Positions 17,867 through 28,200 are shown, counted from the stretch's first letter. The stretch: DNA of 64,000 bases from UBA6623 sp965248235 (GCA_965248235.1 CBDFIU010000005.1:372001-436000); one strand, 5' to 3'. Translations and numbers: made by a program. Notes: generated by a model from the letters alone, not told the origin.

Positions 17867-18610
17867 TTGATTCAGAGCAGACGATATTTCAGTGACCTGC
17901 ACCTAAATGCAGCCGTCGAGACGACTCTGTTGCTTGCGCGAGAATCTTCCGAGCAACGGAGTCGCGCCTTCGCGTTGAGTGCGATTTTTCTCTCGGTCGC
18001 CTTCCTTGAAGCGAAGATCAACGAGTTATTGGAGGATGTGAGGGATTCAGGTGAGTCGAGCCGCACGCTCGTACCGGCGGAGGAGCGGTCGCTCCACGAG
18101 GTTGGCAGACTGCTGGCGAAGGGGACGGGAATTCCCGACAACCTCGATCGTACTCTTGACAAGTACCAACAGACCCTCGATGGATGCCTACGCGAGACGT
18201 TCGACAAAGGGGCCGACCCGTACCAGAGCGCGAGACTCGCTATCAAGGTTCGTAACGAGTTGATCCACTACCAGCCGACATGGGTATCGTCAAATCAGCC
18301 ACGTGATCTCGACAAGGAGCTGAAAGCAAAGCTGCAAGATAGCTTCTTTCTTAACGTCACTCCAAAGAACGTCTGGAGCAACTACATCGGTGGATTCTCG
18401 CACGAGTGCCTCACTCACGACTATGCACTTTGGACGATCAAGAAATGCGCTTCGTTCGTTGATCAATTCTTCGTGAGGATGAGCCCATTGCTCGACCGCT
18501 GGAATTGGGCGGACCGCGACAGGCTGGCAAGCGAAATTGCCCGACTTGATGTGGGACGCACATCGGAGGAAACAGGGCAAGACTCAAGCCGCATGGAAGG
18601 GGAAGAATGA
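17867..18610 (+). CDS. HEPN-like protein of unknown function
   Basis: I place the start at the TTG 17867, 8 bases after AAGGGA, giving 247 residues. An ATG at 17795 in the same frame would overlap the hydrolase gene by 61 bases. The protein is almost entirely helical and polar, with no signal peptide, and contains V-R-N-E-L-I-H. That is an R-x4-H motif as found at the active site of HEPN-domain ribonucleases, following a long helix A-R-L-A-I-K as is usual there. A Trp-rich C-terminal helix follows. Its base composition is less GC-rich than the neighbours, which hints at acquisition. HEPN proteins often act in toxin-antitoxin or antiviral responses, but nothing next to it supports that role. 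Confidence 0.55.
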   Translation: MIQSRRYFSDLHLNAAVETTLLLARESSEQRSRAFALSAIFLSVAFLEAKINELLEDVRDSGESSRTLVPAEERSLHEVGRLLAKGTGIPDNLDRTLDKYQQTLDGCLRETFDKGADPYQSARLAIKVRNELIHYQPTWVSSNQPRDLDKELKAKLQDSFFLNVTPKNVWSNYIGGFSHECLTHDYALWTIKKCASFVDQFFVRMSPLLDRWNWADRDRLASEIARLDVGRTSEETGQDSSRMEGEE

Positions 18611-18639
18611 GCCATGGAATTAGCGGATCAGGTCGGGTC

Positions 18640-19752
18640 CTACCGCAACACTCGGACGCGATGGTTCTCGCTGTCGCCGATATAGATGGCGCCGTCGGAG
18701 GCCGTAAACACGCCGTGGGGGCGTGCCAACCCGCACCCCAGCGGATCGCCGGCCGGACCGTCATGGCGGCTGCCGTCACCGACCACGGTTTCGATCACGC
18801 CGCTCGTCGGATCAATCCTGCGAATCGTATGGCTCTCGGTGTCGGCAATGTACACACCTCCCTCGGGACCGACGGAAATGCCCTTCGGACCGGAAAGCTG
18901 AGCCTGTTTGGCGGGGCCGCCGTCTCCGGTGTAGCCTTGTTCGCCGGTTCCGGCGATGTGGTGCAGAGTCTTCTCTTTCATGGCGATGCGATAAACGGCA
19001 TTGCCTTCGCGCAGCGCCAGAAAGATATCGCCGTTACGGTCGAAAGTGATCGCGCGGGGCCCGTTGAGAGGGGTGCCGTCGAGCGGCGCGCCGTCGGGGG
19101 TGGGGGCTTGTTCACCGGTACCGGCGAAAGTCGAGATAACGCCGGTCGCTAGGTCCACGCGGCGCACGCGATGGTTCTTGATGTCGGCGATATAGAGCGA
19201 CCCCCGACCGTCGAGCTCGATGCTGTGAGGGTCGTGCAGTGGCGCCTCGAGCGCCGGACCGCCGTCGCCCGAGTAACCCGCCTCGCCCGTCCCCGCCACG
19301 GTCGAGATCGTGCCGCTCGCCGCGTCGATCTTGCGAACGATGTGGTTGGGCATCTCCACGAAATACATATCGCCATTCGCCGCGAAACGGATTTCATAAG
19401 GCTGATTGAGATCAGCTTCGAGCGCCGGACCGCCGTCGCCCGAATACCCTTCGCGGCCCGTGCCGGCAACGGTCGAGATCACGTTCGTCGCCATATCCAG
19501 GCGGCGAACGCGGTGCGTATCAACCTCGCAAATGTAGAGTGCGCCGTCGGGCCCGATCACCAAGCCGTACGGATTGCCCACCTGCGCTTCGGCACCCGGC
19601 CCGCCGTCGCCCGCCGAGCCGCTGACGCCCGTTCCCGCCAGGATATCGACGGTCTTGGCGAGAGGCGTGGTGTTTTCCGTCTCCGAGGGTTCGCCGCCGG
19701 GGGCGCAGGCGACGAGAGCGAGCAGAAGGGTCGTGACGAGCCGTCGGATCAT
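18640..19752 (-). CDS. NHL-repeat lipoprotein
   Basis: The protein has 370 residues with a lipoprotein signal peptide (M-I-R-R-L-V-T-T-L-L-L-A-L-V-A-C; C16 would be lipidated). The rest is six NHL-type propeller blades with repeated A-G-T-G-x-x-G-Y-S-G-D-G-G-P, I-x-x-D-x-x-G-x-L-Y-I-A-D and N-H-R-V-R-R motifs. Such six-bladed propellers in Acidobacteria and Planctomycetes are usually exported binding or structural modules; no catalytic residues are evident. It should be anchored to the inner or outer membrane. The stop is 30 bp from the convergent HEPN-like gene. Confidence 0.88.
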   Translation of the reverse strand: MIRRLVTTLLLALVACAPGGEPSETENTTPLAKTVDILAGTGVSGSAGDGGPGAEAQVGNPYGLVIGPDGALYICEVDTHRVRRLDMATNVISTVAGTGREGYSGDGGPALEADLNQPYEIRFAANGDMYFVEMPNHIVRKIDAASGTISTVAGTGEAGYSGDGGPALEAPLHDPHSIELDGRGSLYIADIKNHRVRRVDLATGVISTFAGTGEQAPTPDGAPLDGTPLNGPRAITFDRNGDIFLALREGNAVYRIAMKEKTLHHIAGTGEQGYTGDGGPAKQAQLSGPKGISVGPEGGVYIADTESHTIRRIDPTSGVIETVVGDGSRHDGPAGDPLGCGLARPHGVFTASDGAIYIGDSENHRVRVLR

Positions 19753-19853
19753 GATAACCGCCTTTCCGAGTATTCGGCGCGCCCGCCGACCCGGTGGTGA
19801 CAGGGGCGAAGGTGCGCGAGCGCTCTAACGGTATACCACGAAACCATGTGACG

Positions 19854-20603
19854 TCACTGTCCGGCGACCGCCGCCACCTGGGCGCGGGTCAACCCGATTC
19901 TCTCGCTGACCGCGCGGCGTATCCGTTTCACCTGCTTGCGAGTGAAGTGTAGCCGGCCGGCCCCCGCCAACCGCAACGTCCGTCCGGCGACTCCCGCGCT
20001 CATCAGGCCGCTGTGCGAGTGCCCGCGGCCCAGCAGCAAGTGGCCCAGCTCGTGCGCCATCATGTGTCCCAATATGACTCCCAGATCGGCGAAGGGCTCT
20101 TCTTCGATGAGTTCCTCCACCTCATTTACGAAGACGTAAGCCGTTTCGCCGTGGGTCTTGCCTTCAGGTTGCGTCAAGGCAAAGCCCATCGCGGTTTTAG
20201 GCAGGCCTAGAAATTTCTTCATTTGGGGATAGGCCGTCTCGGCGGGAAGAATCAAGTTCAAGGGCAGCACGGCGCGACCGGCCGCGTCATGGGCCGACGG
20301 AGCTTCCGCGCCGGTCGCACGAGAAAAGCGGCGCCACTCCACATCCATTCCGGCTTTGGCGAAAATCGCCGCCGTTTTCTGTTGCGCCTCTCGCAATGTC
20401 GCCGTGCCGACGCCGGCGTGGTTGAAAACCTGGATGGAAAGCAGGTAGGGAACTTCGGCGGAGCCGGGAGATTTCGGTGAGGCCGCCGAGGCGAGAGTAG
20501 CGCGCTCGGCGTTCCTCTCTTGCGTGGTTTGGCCGGCCGGCGCCGAAATGTTCGAAAGAAGGACAAAACCAAGGACCGCGAACCGTGTAATCGACTGACT
20601 CAT
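19854..20603 (-). CDS. Exported HExxH metalloprotease-like protein
   Basis: The protein has 249 residues from the ATG at 20603, which gives a signal peptide (S-I-T-R-F-A-V-L-G-F-V-L-L-S); an in-frame upstream ATG would put it inside the protein. The core shows I-Q-V-F-N-H-A-G-V, a segment on a blood-coagulation-like spacing A-x-x-I-F-x-x-A-G-M-D-V-E-W, and the zinc site HELGHLLLGRGH followed by H-S-G-L-M. This is like metzincins, but the third ligand is one residue further away than in the HExxHxxGxxH consensus. The Met-turn-like S-G-L-M is near. Related proteins are frequent in Acidobacteria. Substrate unknown. Confidence 0.75.
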   Translation of the reverse strand: MSQSITRFAVLGFVLLSNISAPAGQTTQERNAERATLASAASPKSPGSAEVPYLLSIQVFNHAGVGTATLREAQQKTAAIFAKAGMDVEWRRFSRATGAEAPSAHDAAGRAVLPLNLILPAETAYPQMKKFLGLPKTAMGFALTQPEGKTHGETAYVFVNEVEELIEEEPFADLGVILGHMMAHELGHLLLGRGHSHSGLMSAGVAGRTLRLAGAGRLHFTRKQVKRIRRAVSERIGLTRAQVAAVAGQ

Positions 20604-21070
20604 TGCTCTCACCTCCGGGGTGGTTGGTGAGAGCAGAATGAGCCGGATCGGGCGGTACCTCAATCGACTCGAAGCTAACCCGGCGCTAACCGTTGGTTAA
20701 CAGGTAAACGATTGATAAATATGAACTTATACGAAGGGGAAATATCGGGAGGACGGGCTTTTTTCGGGTGCGGGAGAGGCCGCTGGAGGCAGCTCTCGGA
20801 GCTCGCTCATCCGCAACGTCCAAACACTCGCGGCAGCAGCCGCCGGGTTGGCGACCGCCACAAGCCGTCGTAGGCTACCCGATGGACGGGGCCGGCGGCT
20901 GCTCCGGCGGGAGAAAGTCAACGCGACGTCGCATGCTGATCGAGAATTTCCGCTGACAGTTTTGGCTGATATAATCCCCGGTAGCCGCGACTGTGAACCT
21001 TCGCGGGTCTGGGATGGCCCAAAACCTACAGAGACGAGGCGCTTTCCGGATCGGCCTGTTCGAACTTTCG
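20604..21070. promoter_or_regulatory. Divergent intergenic region with an AT-rich patch
   Basis: This 467-bp gap separates the metalloprotease and the TPR gene. An AT-rich patch at about 20690-20735 (GATAAATATGAAC among others) stands out from the GC-rich background and is a likely promoter area. No gene is supported in the rest. Confidence 0.4.
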
Positions 21071-22738
21071 ATGTCGTACGGGCGTCGAGTCGCGACTACC
21101 CTCTTGGCGCTCACTTCGGCGGCGCTGCTTCTAACGGGGCAAGATCCGCGCGCTCGGGTCCAAGAGCACTTACGCCAAGCTCAAGTCCACTTCGACAAAG
21201 AACACTACCCAGGTGTGATCGAGGAACTCAACAAAGCGGTCGCCATTCACTCTGACATCCCCGGCGCCTACTTCCAGCTCGGTTTGGCGTACTTCCAACT
21301 CGGCCGATCCGAGGAAGCCGAACGGGCCTTCGGGCGCGAGTTGGGGTTCGAGCCCCCCGACGCCTATTCGCTTTACTATTTGGGCCGGATTCACCTCGGC
21401 CGGGGTGAAACCGAAAAGGCCGCCGAGCGGTTTGAGCAAACGCTGGCCATAGGCGAGGTGGAGGATGTTCGGCTGCGTCTTGCCGGCGCTTACCTGAAGA
21501 CGGACGCGGTGGATAAGGCGGTCGTGCTGCTCGAACAAGGTATCGAGCAACGTCCCGAGCGCGGCAAACTGCACTATCTGCTGGGCCGGGCTTATCGTTC
21601 CCAACGCCGCACCGACGAAGCCAAACGCGAATTTGATCTGGCTGAATCGTGGACGAACAAAAGCCAGGAAGAGATTCGCGTCATTGTGGAAGTGCGCAGG
21701 CTGTTGCGGGAAGGCAAGAAATTCGCCGCGCTCGGGACGGTCGATCAACTCAAGGACTCAAGGGACGAAAATACGCTGCTGTCGGTCGGCATCGCGCTCG
21801 GTCAGCACAATTACCACGGCGAAGCGCTGCCCATCCTCGAGCGAGTGGTCACGATTAATCCAAACTATGCCGAGGGCTATTACAATTTGGGCCGCGCACG
21901 CGCGCTCTTGCACGATCCGGCCGGCGCCGCGCGCGATTTGAGCCGCGCCGTCGAGTTGCGGCCGCAACTCTATGAGGCGCAAACTCTGCTGGGCACGACA
22001 CTCGTCTCGCTGGGCAAGAATGAAGAGGCCGTTAGACATCTGCGGGCGGCGGCCGAACTGCGCCCGGGCAGTCCGCGCTTGCTCTCGATGCTGGGGTTGC
22101 AGTATCTGCAACTGCGTTACTACGACGAAGCGATCAAGGCCCTCTCGCGGGCTGTCGAGCTGGAGAGTGAAAACGCTGATTTGCACTTTCTGCTGATCCA
22201 AGCGCACTTCCGCAACCATGATTACGAAAAGGCCCTCCAGGCCGCCCAAAAAACTCGCGCCCGTTTTCCGAAGCTCGGCCGTGCCGATTTACAAGTGGGC
22301 ATCCAACTCGACAATATGGGCCGCTACGCCGAGGCCGAAAAGCACTTGCGGACCGCGTTATCGGAGGACCCTGATCTTTTCGAAGCCCGAATTCTGCTGG
22401 GCGATGTCTTGCTCAAAATGGGCCGCCCCGAGGAAGGGATTGCAGTCTTCCAGGAGGCCATTGCAAAAAGCCCCCGCGATGTTCACGCCTATGCGGGTTT
22501 GGGCAAGGCGCTGATCCAACTCAAGCGCTATAGAGAGACGGTCGAGGCGATGGAAAAGGCTGTCGCTCTGGATTCCGAGTTGGCCGCGATTCACCTCTAC
22601 CTATCACGAGCGTACCGCTCGCTGGGCCGGGCCGAGGATGCGAAGCGGGAGGCAGCCATCTTTACGCGGCTCAATCGCAAGCGCGCCGCCGCCCGCGACC
22701 GGAATGTCGAAAGAGAGTACGTACCGAAGGCGCGGTAG
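21071..22738 (+). CDS. Exported TPR-repeat protein
   Basis: The protein has 555 residues. The ATG at 21071 is preferred over 20993 because it starts a signal peptide (Y-G-R-R-V-A-T-T-L-L-A-L-T-S-A-A-L-L-L-T-G). About fourteen TPRs follow almost without interruption, with canonical A-Y-F-Q-L-G-L-A-Y-F and A-x-x-x-L-x-R-A-V-E-L-x-P patterns. The C-terminal tail is basic. It is probably a periplasmic scaffold. Its genes on either side are transcribed independently: divergent upstream, convergent downstream with the S41-like gene, 57 bp apart. Confidence 0.87.
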   Translation: MSYGRRVATTLLALTSAALLLTGQDPRARVQEHLRQAQVHFDKEHYPGVIEELNKAVAIHSDIPGAYFQLGLAYFQLGRSEEAERAFGRELGFEPPDAYSLYYLGRIHLGRGETEKAAERFEQTLAIGEVEDVRLRLAGAYLKTDAVDKAVVLLEQGIEQRPERGKLHYLLGRAYRSQRRTDEAKREFDLAESWTNKSQEEIRVIVEVRRLLREGKKFAALGTVDQLKDSRDENTLLSVGIALGQHNYHGEALPILERVVTINPNYAEGYYNLGRARALLHDPAGAARDLSRAVELRPQLYEAQTLLGTTLVSLGKNEEAVRHLRAAAELRPGSPRLLSMLGLQYLQLRYYDEAIKALSRAVELESENADLHFLLIQAHFRNHDYEKALQAAQKTRARFPKLGRADLQVGIQLDNMGRYAEAEKHLRTALSEDPDLFEARILLGDVLLKMGRPEEGIAVFQEAIAKSPRDVHAYAGLGKALIQLKRYRETVEAMEKAVALDSELAAIHLYLSRAYRSLGRAEDAKREAAIFTRLNRKRAAARDRNVEREYVPKAR

Positions 22739-22795
22739 TGCTCGCGACCCATCGAATCTAAGAACTTGTGGGGAAGCGCCGCCCGCCCGGGCTGT

Positions 22796-24055
22796 TCAGG
22801 CGGCTTTCTTTTCGGGCGTCGCGGCCGCTTTGAGAACCTCGACCGCCTTCTCGATGTAGGGATCGTTGGCGTCCCCGGAAATGTCGTCGCTCGGAGGATC
22901 GGGAGGCGGAGGACTTAAGTCGATCGGATAGCGCGATTCGCGGTAACGGCGTACTTCGGCGAGCGTTAAGGGATGGCTGGGGGTGACGCCGCCGTCCTGT
23001 AGGGCTTTCCCGTCGGGGCGGTGGTATTTCGCGACCGAGAGAATCAGGGCTGTCCCGTCCTCCAGCACAATCGTCTTCTGGACCGCCGCCAGCCCGTAGG
23101 TGCGCTCACCGACCAGTTCCGCTCGCTTATTGTCGAGCAGCGCGGCTGCGGCGAGTTCCGCCGAGCCGGCCGTGGCGCGGTCGGAAATCACGGCCAAGGG
23201 CAAATCGGAGACGGTCGACTCGGCGTCGGCTTCGAACTTTTCTTCGCCGTGCCGCCGACCCTTCAGGGAAGTAATCGCGCCACTGTTGAGGAACAGGTTG
23301 GCGAGTTGGATTCCGTCGGCCGATCGCCCCACGGAATTACCGCGCAAATCCAGAACGATCTTCTCGGCGCCTTCGGCCCGCAATGCCTTGACGGCGGCGG
23401 CAACCTCGGCGACGCGTTCGGCGTCGACGACGTCAAGATCGATGTAGCCGATGCCGGGCTCGAGAATCTTCTTCGTCACGGCCGGCAATTCCACCGCGCC
23501 CCGCAACAGTGTGTGTTCATCGGGCTCTTCGGAGTTACGCAAGGAACGAACCAAAACGTCGACGCTGGTGCCGGTCTTGCCGCTCAACAAAGCGTGCAAA
23601 TACGCCGGGGGTATCATTCGGGTATTGAGATCATCGATGGCCTCGATCAAATCACCCTGTCGAATGCCCGCTTTATCGGCCGACGAACCGGGCAAGACCG
23701 CCAACACGGTCGTGTAACCGGCGCGTTTGTGAATCACCAACCCCGTGGCCATTCCGGTTCCCTGGTCGGGATTCTCACGAGTTGACGTGAACTGCTCGAA
23801 TTGCTCGGCGGTGAGATAACTCGACAGCGGGTCGAGATACTCAATCAACCCTTGCAAAGCCCCGAGCGTAACCTTGCTCATATCGGGACTCTCGACATAA
23901 TTACTCTTGATGTGTCGCAGCACATCGGAGTAGACACGCAGCGGACGGTACGCTCCCTCTTCAGCTGGCTCCTTGCCCATCAATGCGCCAATGACGAGCA
24001 CTACCGTCAGTAACGTCGAGCAGAAAACGATTGAAAATTTGATTCGCGCCGTCAT
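22796..24055 (-). CDS. S41 (CtpA)-like PDZ protein lacking both catalytic residues
   Basis: The protein has 419 residues from the ATG at 24055 (I-K-F-S-I-V-F-C-S-T-L-L-T-V-V-L membrane anchor). Order: N-terminal helical region with Y-L-D-P-L-S-S-Y-L, PDZ (about 100-175: A-G-I-R-Q-G-D-L-I-E-A-I), then the S41 core (G-Y-I-D-L; L-D-L-R-G-N). In C-terminal processing proteases the dyad is the first Ser of T-A-S-A-S-E and the Lys of F-G-K-G. Here these read T-A-G-S-A-E and Y-G-L-A-A-V-Q, so Ser is Gly297 (with a neighbouring Ser298) and Lys is Leu322. It is probably not a classical Ser/Lys protease and may be a binding or regulatory paralogue. An upstream ATG would add 28 unlikely residues. Confidence 0.85.
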   Translation of the reverse strand: MTARIKFSIVFCSTLLTVVLVIGALMGKEPAEEGAYRPLRVYSDVLRHIKSNYVESPDMSKVTLGALQGLIEYLDPLSSYLTAEQFEQFTSTRENPDQGTGMATGLVIHKRAGYTTVLAVLPGSSADKAGIRQGDLIEAIDDLNTRMIPPAYLHALLSGKTGTSVDVLVRSLRNSEEPDEHTLLRGAVELPAVTKKILEPGIGYIDLDVVDAERVAEVAAAVKALRAEGAEKIVLDLRGNSVGRSADGIQLANLFLNSGAITSLKGRRHGEEKFEADAESTVSDLPLAVISDRATAGSAELAAAALLDNKRAELVGERTYGLAAVQKTIVLEDGTALILSVAKYHRPDGKALQDGGVTPSHPLTLAEVRRYRESRYPIDLSPPPPDPPSDDISGDANDPYIEKAVEVLKAAATPEKKAA

Positions 24056-24185
24056 GACAAAACGTTGGCCGGCGGGTCCCGCAGGCTCATCTCCATCATA
24101 CACCGAGCCCGCCGAGCGAAGCGCCTTGGAGTGGAGCATAGGTCACGGCTAAGTGAGAACCGGCGACAGCGGGGCGCTGAACCGG

Positions 24186-25115
24186 CTATTTGCTCTTGCT
24201 CGTCTTGGGCGATTCCGGGGGCTTTCCGCCGGGAGTGATTTTCAGCAATCGGGCGAGCTGTTGGCGCGCGATTCCGGCCCAGGGGCTGTTCGAGTCGATC
24301 GCCAAATAAGCTCGCCACTGCTTGGCCGCCGGCATTGGTTCTCCGATGCGTTCGTAGAGCAGGGCCAAGTTGTAGTGCGCGTCCGCGTAATCCGGCTCTT
24401 GCCGCAAGGCCTCGCCGTAGTGCTCGACGGAGTCGGCCAGTTTTTCAAGCTCCTCACAGACATTACCCAGATTAAAGTGGGCCAGCGCGTATTGCGGCCA
24501 GATCTTCAAGGCCTGGCGATAGCAGGTTTCGGCTTCCTCGACCGCGCCTTGGCGGTAGTAGATCGTGCCGATGTTGACCCAGGCGCCGGCGGCTTTCGGA
24601 TTGAGCTCAAGAGCCCGCTGGTAGGCTTCGGTGACCGCGGCGGGCGATTCGCCGGCTTCCTCGAGATCGAGGCCGCGTTGGAACCAGCGTTCGGCCTCGA
24701 TCAACTTTTCGGTCGCGGGACGGCCCGCGTCCTTTTCCAACTCGGTGACCGGCCGCAGTGACGCGGCGTCGAAGTTGAAGAGCATTTGCCCGGTCAGGGC
24801 TTCCATCTTGCCGCCCGGCAACTCAACGGCGACTTTGCGGCCGTTGGAGGTGATTTTCAACTCCCACAAAGGGCGCTCGATGCCGGAGAGCTTCTCGGTC
24901 AGCGAAGAGAGTGAAGCCTTGATGCGTACATTGGGGATGCGGTTCTCGCGCAACTTCTGGAGGGTTTTGAGGGCGATCAGGTCGGCAAAACCGAATTTCT
25001 CGGGACATTCATAGAGTCCTTGCTTCTCCCATGACCGTAGCCGGTTCTCCGTGATCTTCAGAATCCGGCGAACGTCGGCGCGCGCAAAGGTATCGGCGGC
25101 TGTGTCGGTCGCCAC
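24186..25115 (-). CDS. MerR-type HTH regulator fused to TPRs
   Basis: The protein has 309 residues. Residues 10-75 form a MerR-like winged helix: F-A-R-A-D-V-R-R-I-L-K-I-T-E-N-R-L-R-S-W-E-K-Q-G-L (split here as the recognition region), then F-G-F-A-D-L-I-A-L-K. A strand-rich linker follows. From about residue 140 there are four or five TPRs (W-F-Q-R-G-L-D-L-E-E; A-W-V-N-I-G-T-I-Y-Y; A-H-F-N-L-G-N; A-H-Y-N-L-A-L), with a Pro/Lys tail. The layout suggests a DNA-binding protein whose activity is controlled by a protein partner of the TPRs rather than by a small effector. It is cytoplasmic and sits 130 bp upstream of the S41-like gene, which it could regulate. Confidence 0.85.
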   Translation of the reverse strand: MATDTAADTFARADVRRILKITENRLRSWEKQGLYECPEKFGFADLIALKTLQKLRENRIPNVRIKASLSSLTEKLSGIERPLWELKITSNGRKVAVELPGGKMEALTGQMLFNFDAASLRPVTELEKDAGRPATEKLIEAERWFQRGLDLEEAGESPAAVTEAYQRALELNPKAAGAWVNIGTIYYRQGAVEEAETCYRQALKIWPQYALAHFNLGNVCEELEKLADSVEHYGEALRQEPDYADAHYNLALLYERIGEPMPAAKQWRAYLAIDSNSPWAGIARQQLARLLKITPGGKPPESPKTSKSK

Positions 25116-25270
25116 GTCGAAAGTCTAGCCAACACAGCGCAAAATTGCCAGTTTCCGCGGGGAAATACATCAGAGGAACGCGTCAAACAGCGCGGCACGC
25201 CCGTCCCCGAAAAGCCGCGGGGCTCGTGGAGTCCGAGGCCTCTTGGAGCGCGTTGGATAGCACCGTTGTT

Positions 25271-28200
25271 CTACAACGCGCCCTGCATCACCGCCATTAC
25301 CTCGACCTCGGAGAGCTCCTCCGCGTAGAGGCGGGCTTGATCGATCGCGAAGTCGAGGTAATACGTGGCGGCCCACGAGGCACGGCCCAATGTCGGCGCA
25401 ACGGCGCTTTGCGGGTCGAAAGCTGGGAAGACAGCCGTGCGGTCGAGCAGGCCGTTGATGTAGATGAGCCCGCGCCGGGTCGCGCCGTCGAAGGTGACAG
25501 CGAGGTGCCGCCACTCGCCGGGCACGATTGCGGAAGACGAAAGCAGCCAGGGGTTCGACGACGGCAGTCCGGAGACAGAGAAGATGACGCGGCCGTCGGT
25601 GTGGACGCCCACATACCAGCCTTGAAAATCACCGCCGTAGTCGGCGAAAACGACTCCCCACTTGGAAGGCAAAGCGTCGATCTTCACCCACGCGGTGAAG
25701 CTGAAGTCGGGCGATCCGAAATCGGCATGGGGTGCAACCCATGCGTAGTCGGGAAAGCCGCCGAAACGGCGCGCCGAGCCGATGACGCCGGTCGAGGGCG
25801 CGGTGCCGTTGCCCGCCGTGACCGCGTGGTGTCCACTCGCGCTATCGATCAACGTCGTTCCCGGCGCCGTACCGGTTTCTTCAAACCACCACTCGGAAAT
25901 CAGGGTGGGCGGGTCCGGCGGATTGGGCGTCGGGAACCCGGCGAAAAGCGCGCCGACGGCTTCAGCGGATAGTTCACCGGGGTAGAGGCGGGCTTCGTCA
26001 AGCGCGCACGTCAAGTAATAACTATCCACCCAAGAAGCTTTCCCGAAAGTCGGTTGGGTGGACGTTTGGGGCGTAAACGCGGGAAACACCGCCGTGCGGT
26101 CGAGGGCGCCGTCGAGGTAGATGCGTCCGCTGCGCGAGGCGCCTTCGAGGGTGACGGTCACGTAGTGCCATTGGCCCGGGGTGAGGGCGCTTGCGGAAAG
26201 CAGCCAGGGGTTTGAGGACGGTAGACCCGAGACCGAAAAGATGACGCGGCCGTCGGTGTGGACGCCCACATACCAGCCTTGGAAGTCACCGCCGTAGTCG
26301 GCGTGGATGACGCCCCACTTCTCGGGCAGGCTGTCGATTTTCACCCAGGTCGCGAAGCTGAAACTCGACGTGCTCAAGGCCGCCGCCGGTGCGAGCCAGG
26401 CGTAGTCGGGACGTCCGGGAAAACGCCGCGCGGCGTTCACGACACCGGCTACACTCACGCCGGCCGACCCTTGGGTCGTTGCATCGTGGCCGTTGCCCGA
26501 GCTATCCGCGAGCACGACCCCGGGGCCGGCGGCGGTTTCGTCGAGGGCCCAGATCGCGGCGGGGTCGAGCAGCTGATCCAATGCGAAAGACGCAAAGTCG
26601 GCCTGCGCTTCGGCGCTGCTCCAGACGGTCGGGTCGATGCGCAGCTCATCGAGATCGATGTGCAAATAGCGGCCGTTGGTCCACGAGGCGCGGCCCATGG
26701 CCATGACGCCGTTAACGTGGGGCGTCAGAGCTTGGGCGTAACCTTCGGCTTCGAGTGCGCCGTTGAGATAGAGTTTCACGCGGCGTGTCGCGCCGTGATA
26801 GCTGACCGCGATGTGATGCCACGCGCCCACCGTGACGGCGGATTGGGAAGTGACGGTCGTTAGATGGGAAGGCAAACCGGCGGCGGTGAAGCTCACGCGC
26901 CCGGCGGCATCGACCGCGAGATACCATCCGTCAAAAGCCCCGCCGTAGGCCGACGCCACGACGCCCCAATCCGCCGGGGTCGAGTTGAGCTTGACCCAGC
27001 CTCGCAGGGTGAAATCGGCCGGGGTGAGATCAGGGGCGGCCGCGACGGTGACCGAATCGGACGAGCCGTTGAATCCGCGCCCGTTGCCCTCGACTCCCGC
27101 GACGGTTTGCGTGCCGTTGAGCGAGCCGGTATGGCCGTTGCCCGAGTCGTCGGGAGCGCCGGTTTCGAATTTCCATTCGGCGACGGTCGTGAGATTCGGG
27201 GGCGGCGGCGGCGGGCCGAAGAACTGATAATCGGCGTTGATTGCCGAGGCCGTTCTGAGCGCCGGGTAGATTTCGGTCTCGTCGACGGCGAAGTTCAAGT
27301 AGTAGCCGTCGTACCAAGAGGCGCGTCCGATTGTCAGCGGCGATGCGGCGTCGGCCTCGATCGCGGGAAAGCGCGCCGCGGCATCGGGCTGCCCGTCGAT
27401 GTAGATTGCGACGTCCCCGGACGAGCGGTCAACGGTGACCGAGACGGCATGCCACTGATGCAGGTTCAGCTTCCCGCTCGAAACCAGCCAAGGCGCGCTC
27501 GACGGCGGCGACGCGCCGCCGAAAGCCGACATCACCATACCGAACTTCTCGGGAAACGATAAGACCTTGACCCAGCTTCGGATCGTGAAGCTATGAGGCG
27601 TAAGCGAGGCGGCGGCGGGGACTTCGACGTAATCGGTGGAGCCGTTGAAAAGTCGCCCCGAACCGGCGACGGCGGGCACGCGTACCGTGCCAAAGCCGTT
27701 CGTCGTTCCCTGATGGCTCCCACTGCCGTCGACGACCGTCACGCCGGGACCGGAGCCGACGTCTTCAAACGACCATACGGCGATGGGGCCGGCCGGGGCG
27801 CCGAGCACGAGAGTGACGTCGACCGTCGAGGGAGAACCGACCGCATTAGGGGCCGTGACCGTGATCGTTCCGCTATAGGTTCCCGCCGAGAGGCCCGCGG
27901 GATCGACTGAAACCGATACATCGAAGGGCGCGGCGCCGCTGTCGGACGAAAGCAAAAGCCAGGAGGAGCCTGAACCGACAGACACGCTCCAGGTCATGGC
28001 GGCGCCGCTTGACGCTTCGCGAATCGCCAACGTTTGGGCGGCCGGGGCCGCACCGCCCGCCACGCCGTTGAAGCTGAGTTGCGAGGGCGACACGCTTAAC
28101 TCGTTCGCCGTCGAGGAAAGCCGCGAAGCGCGAATGTTGTCGACAAACCAGCCCTCGAAATGGTTGTCGCTCGCGTCGATCGTGTCGAAGTCGAACCGCA

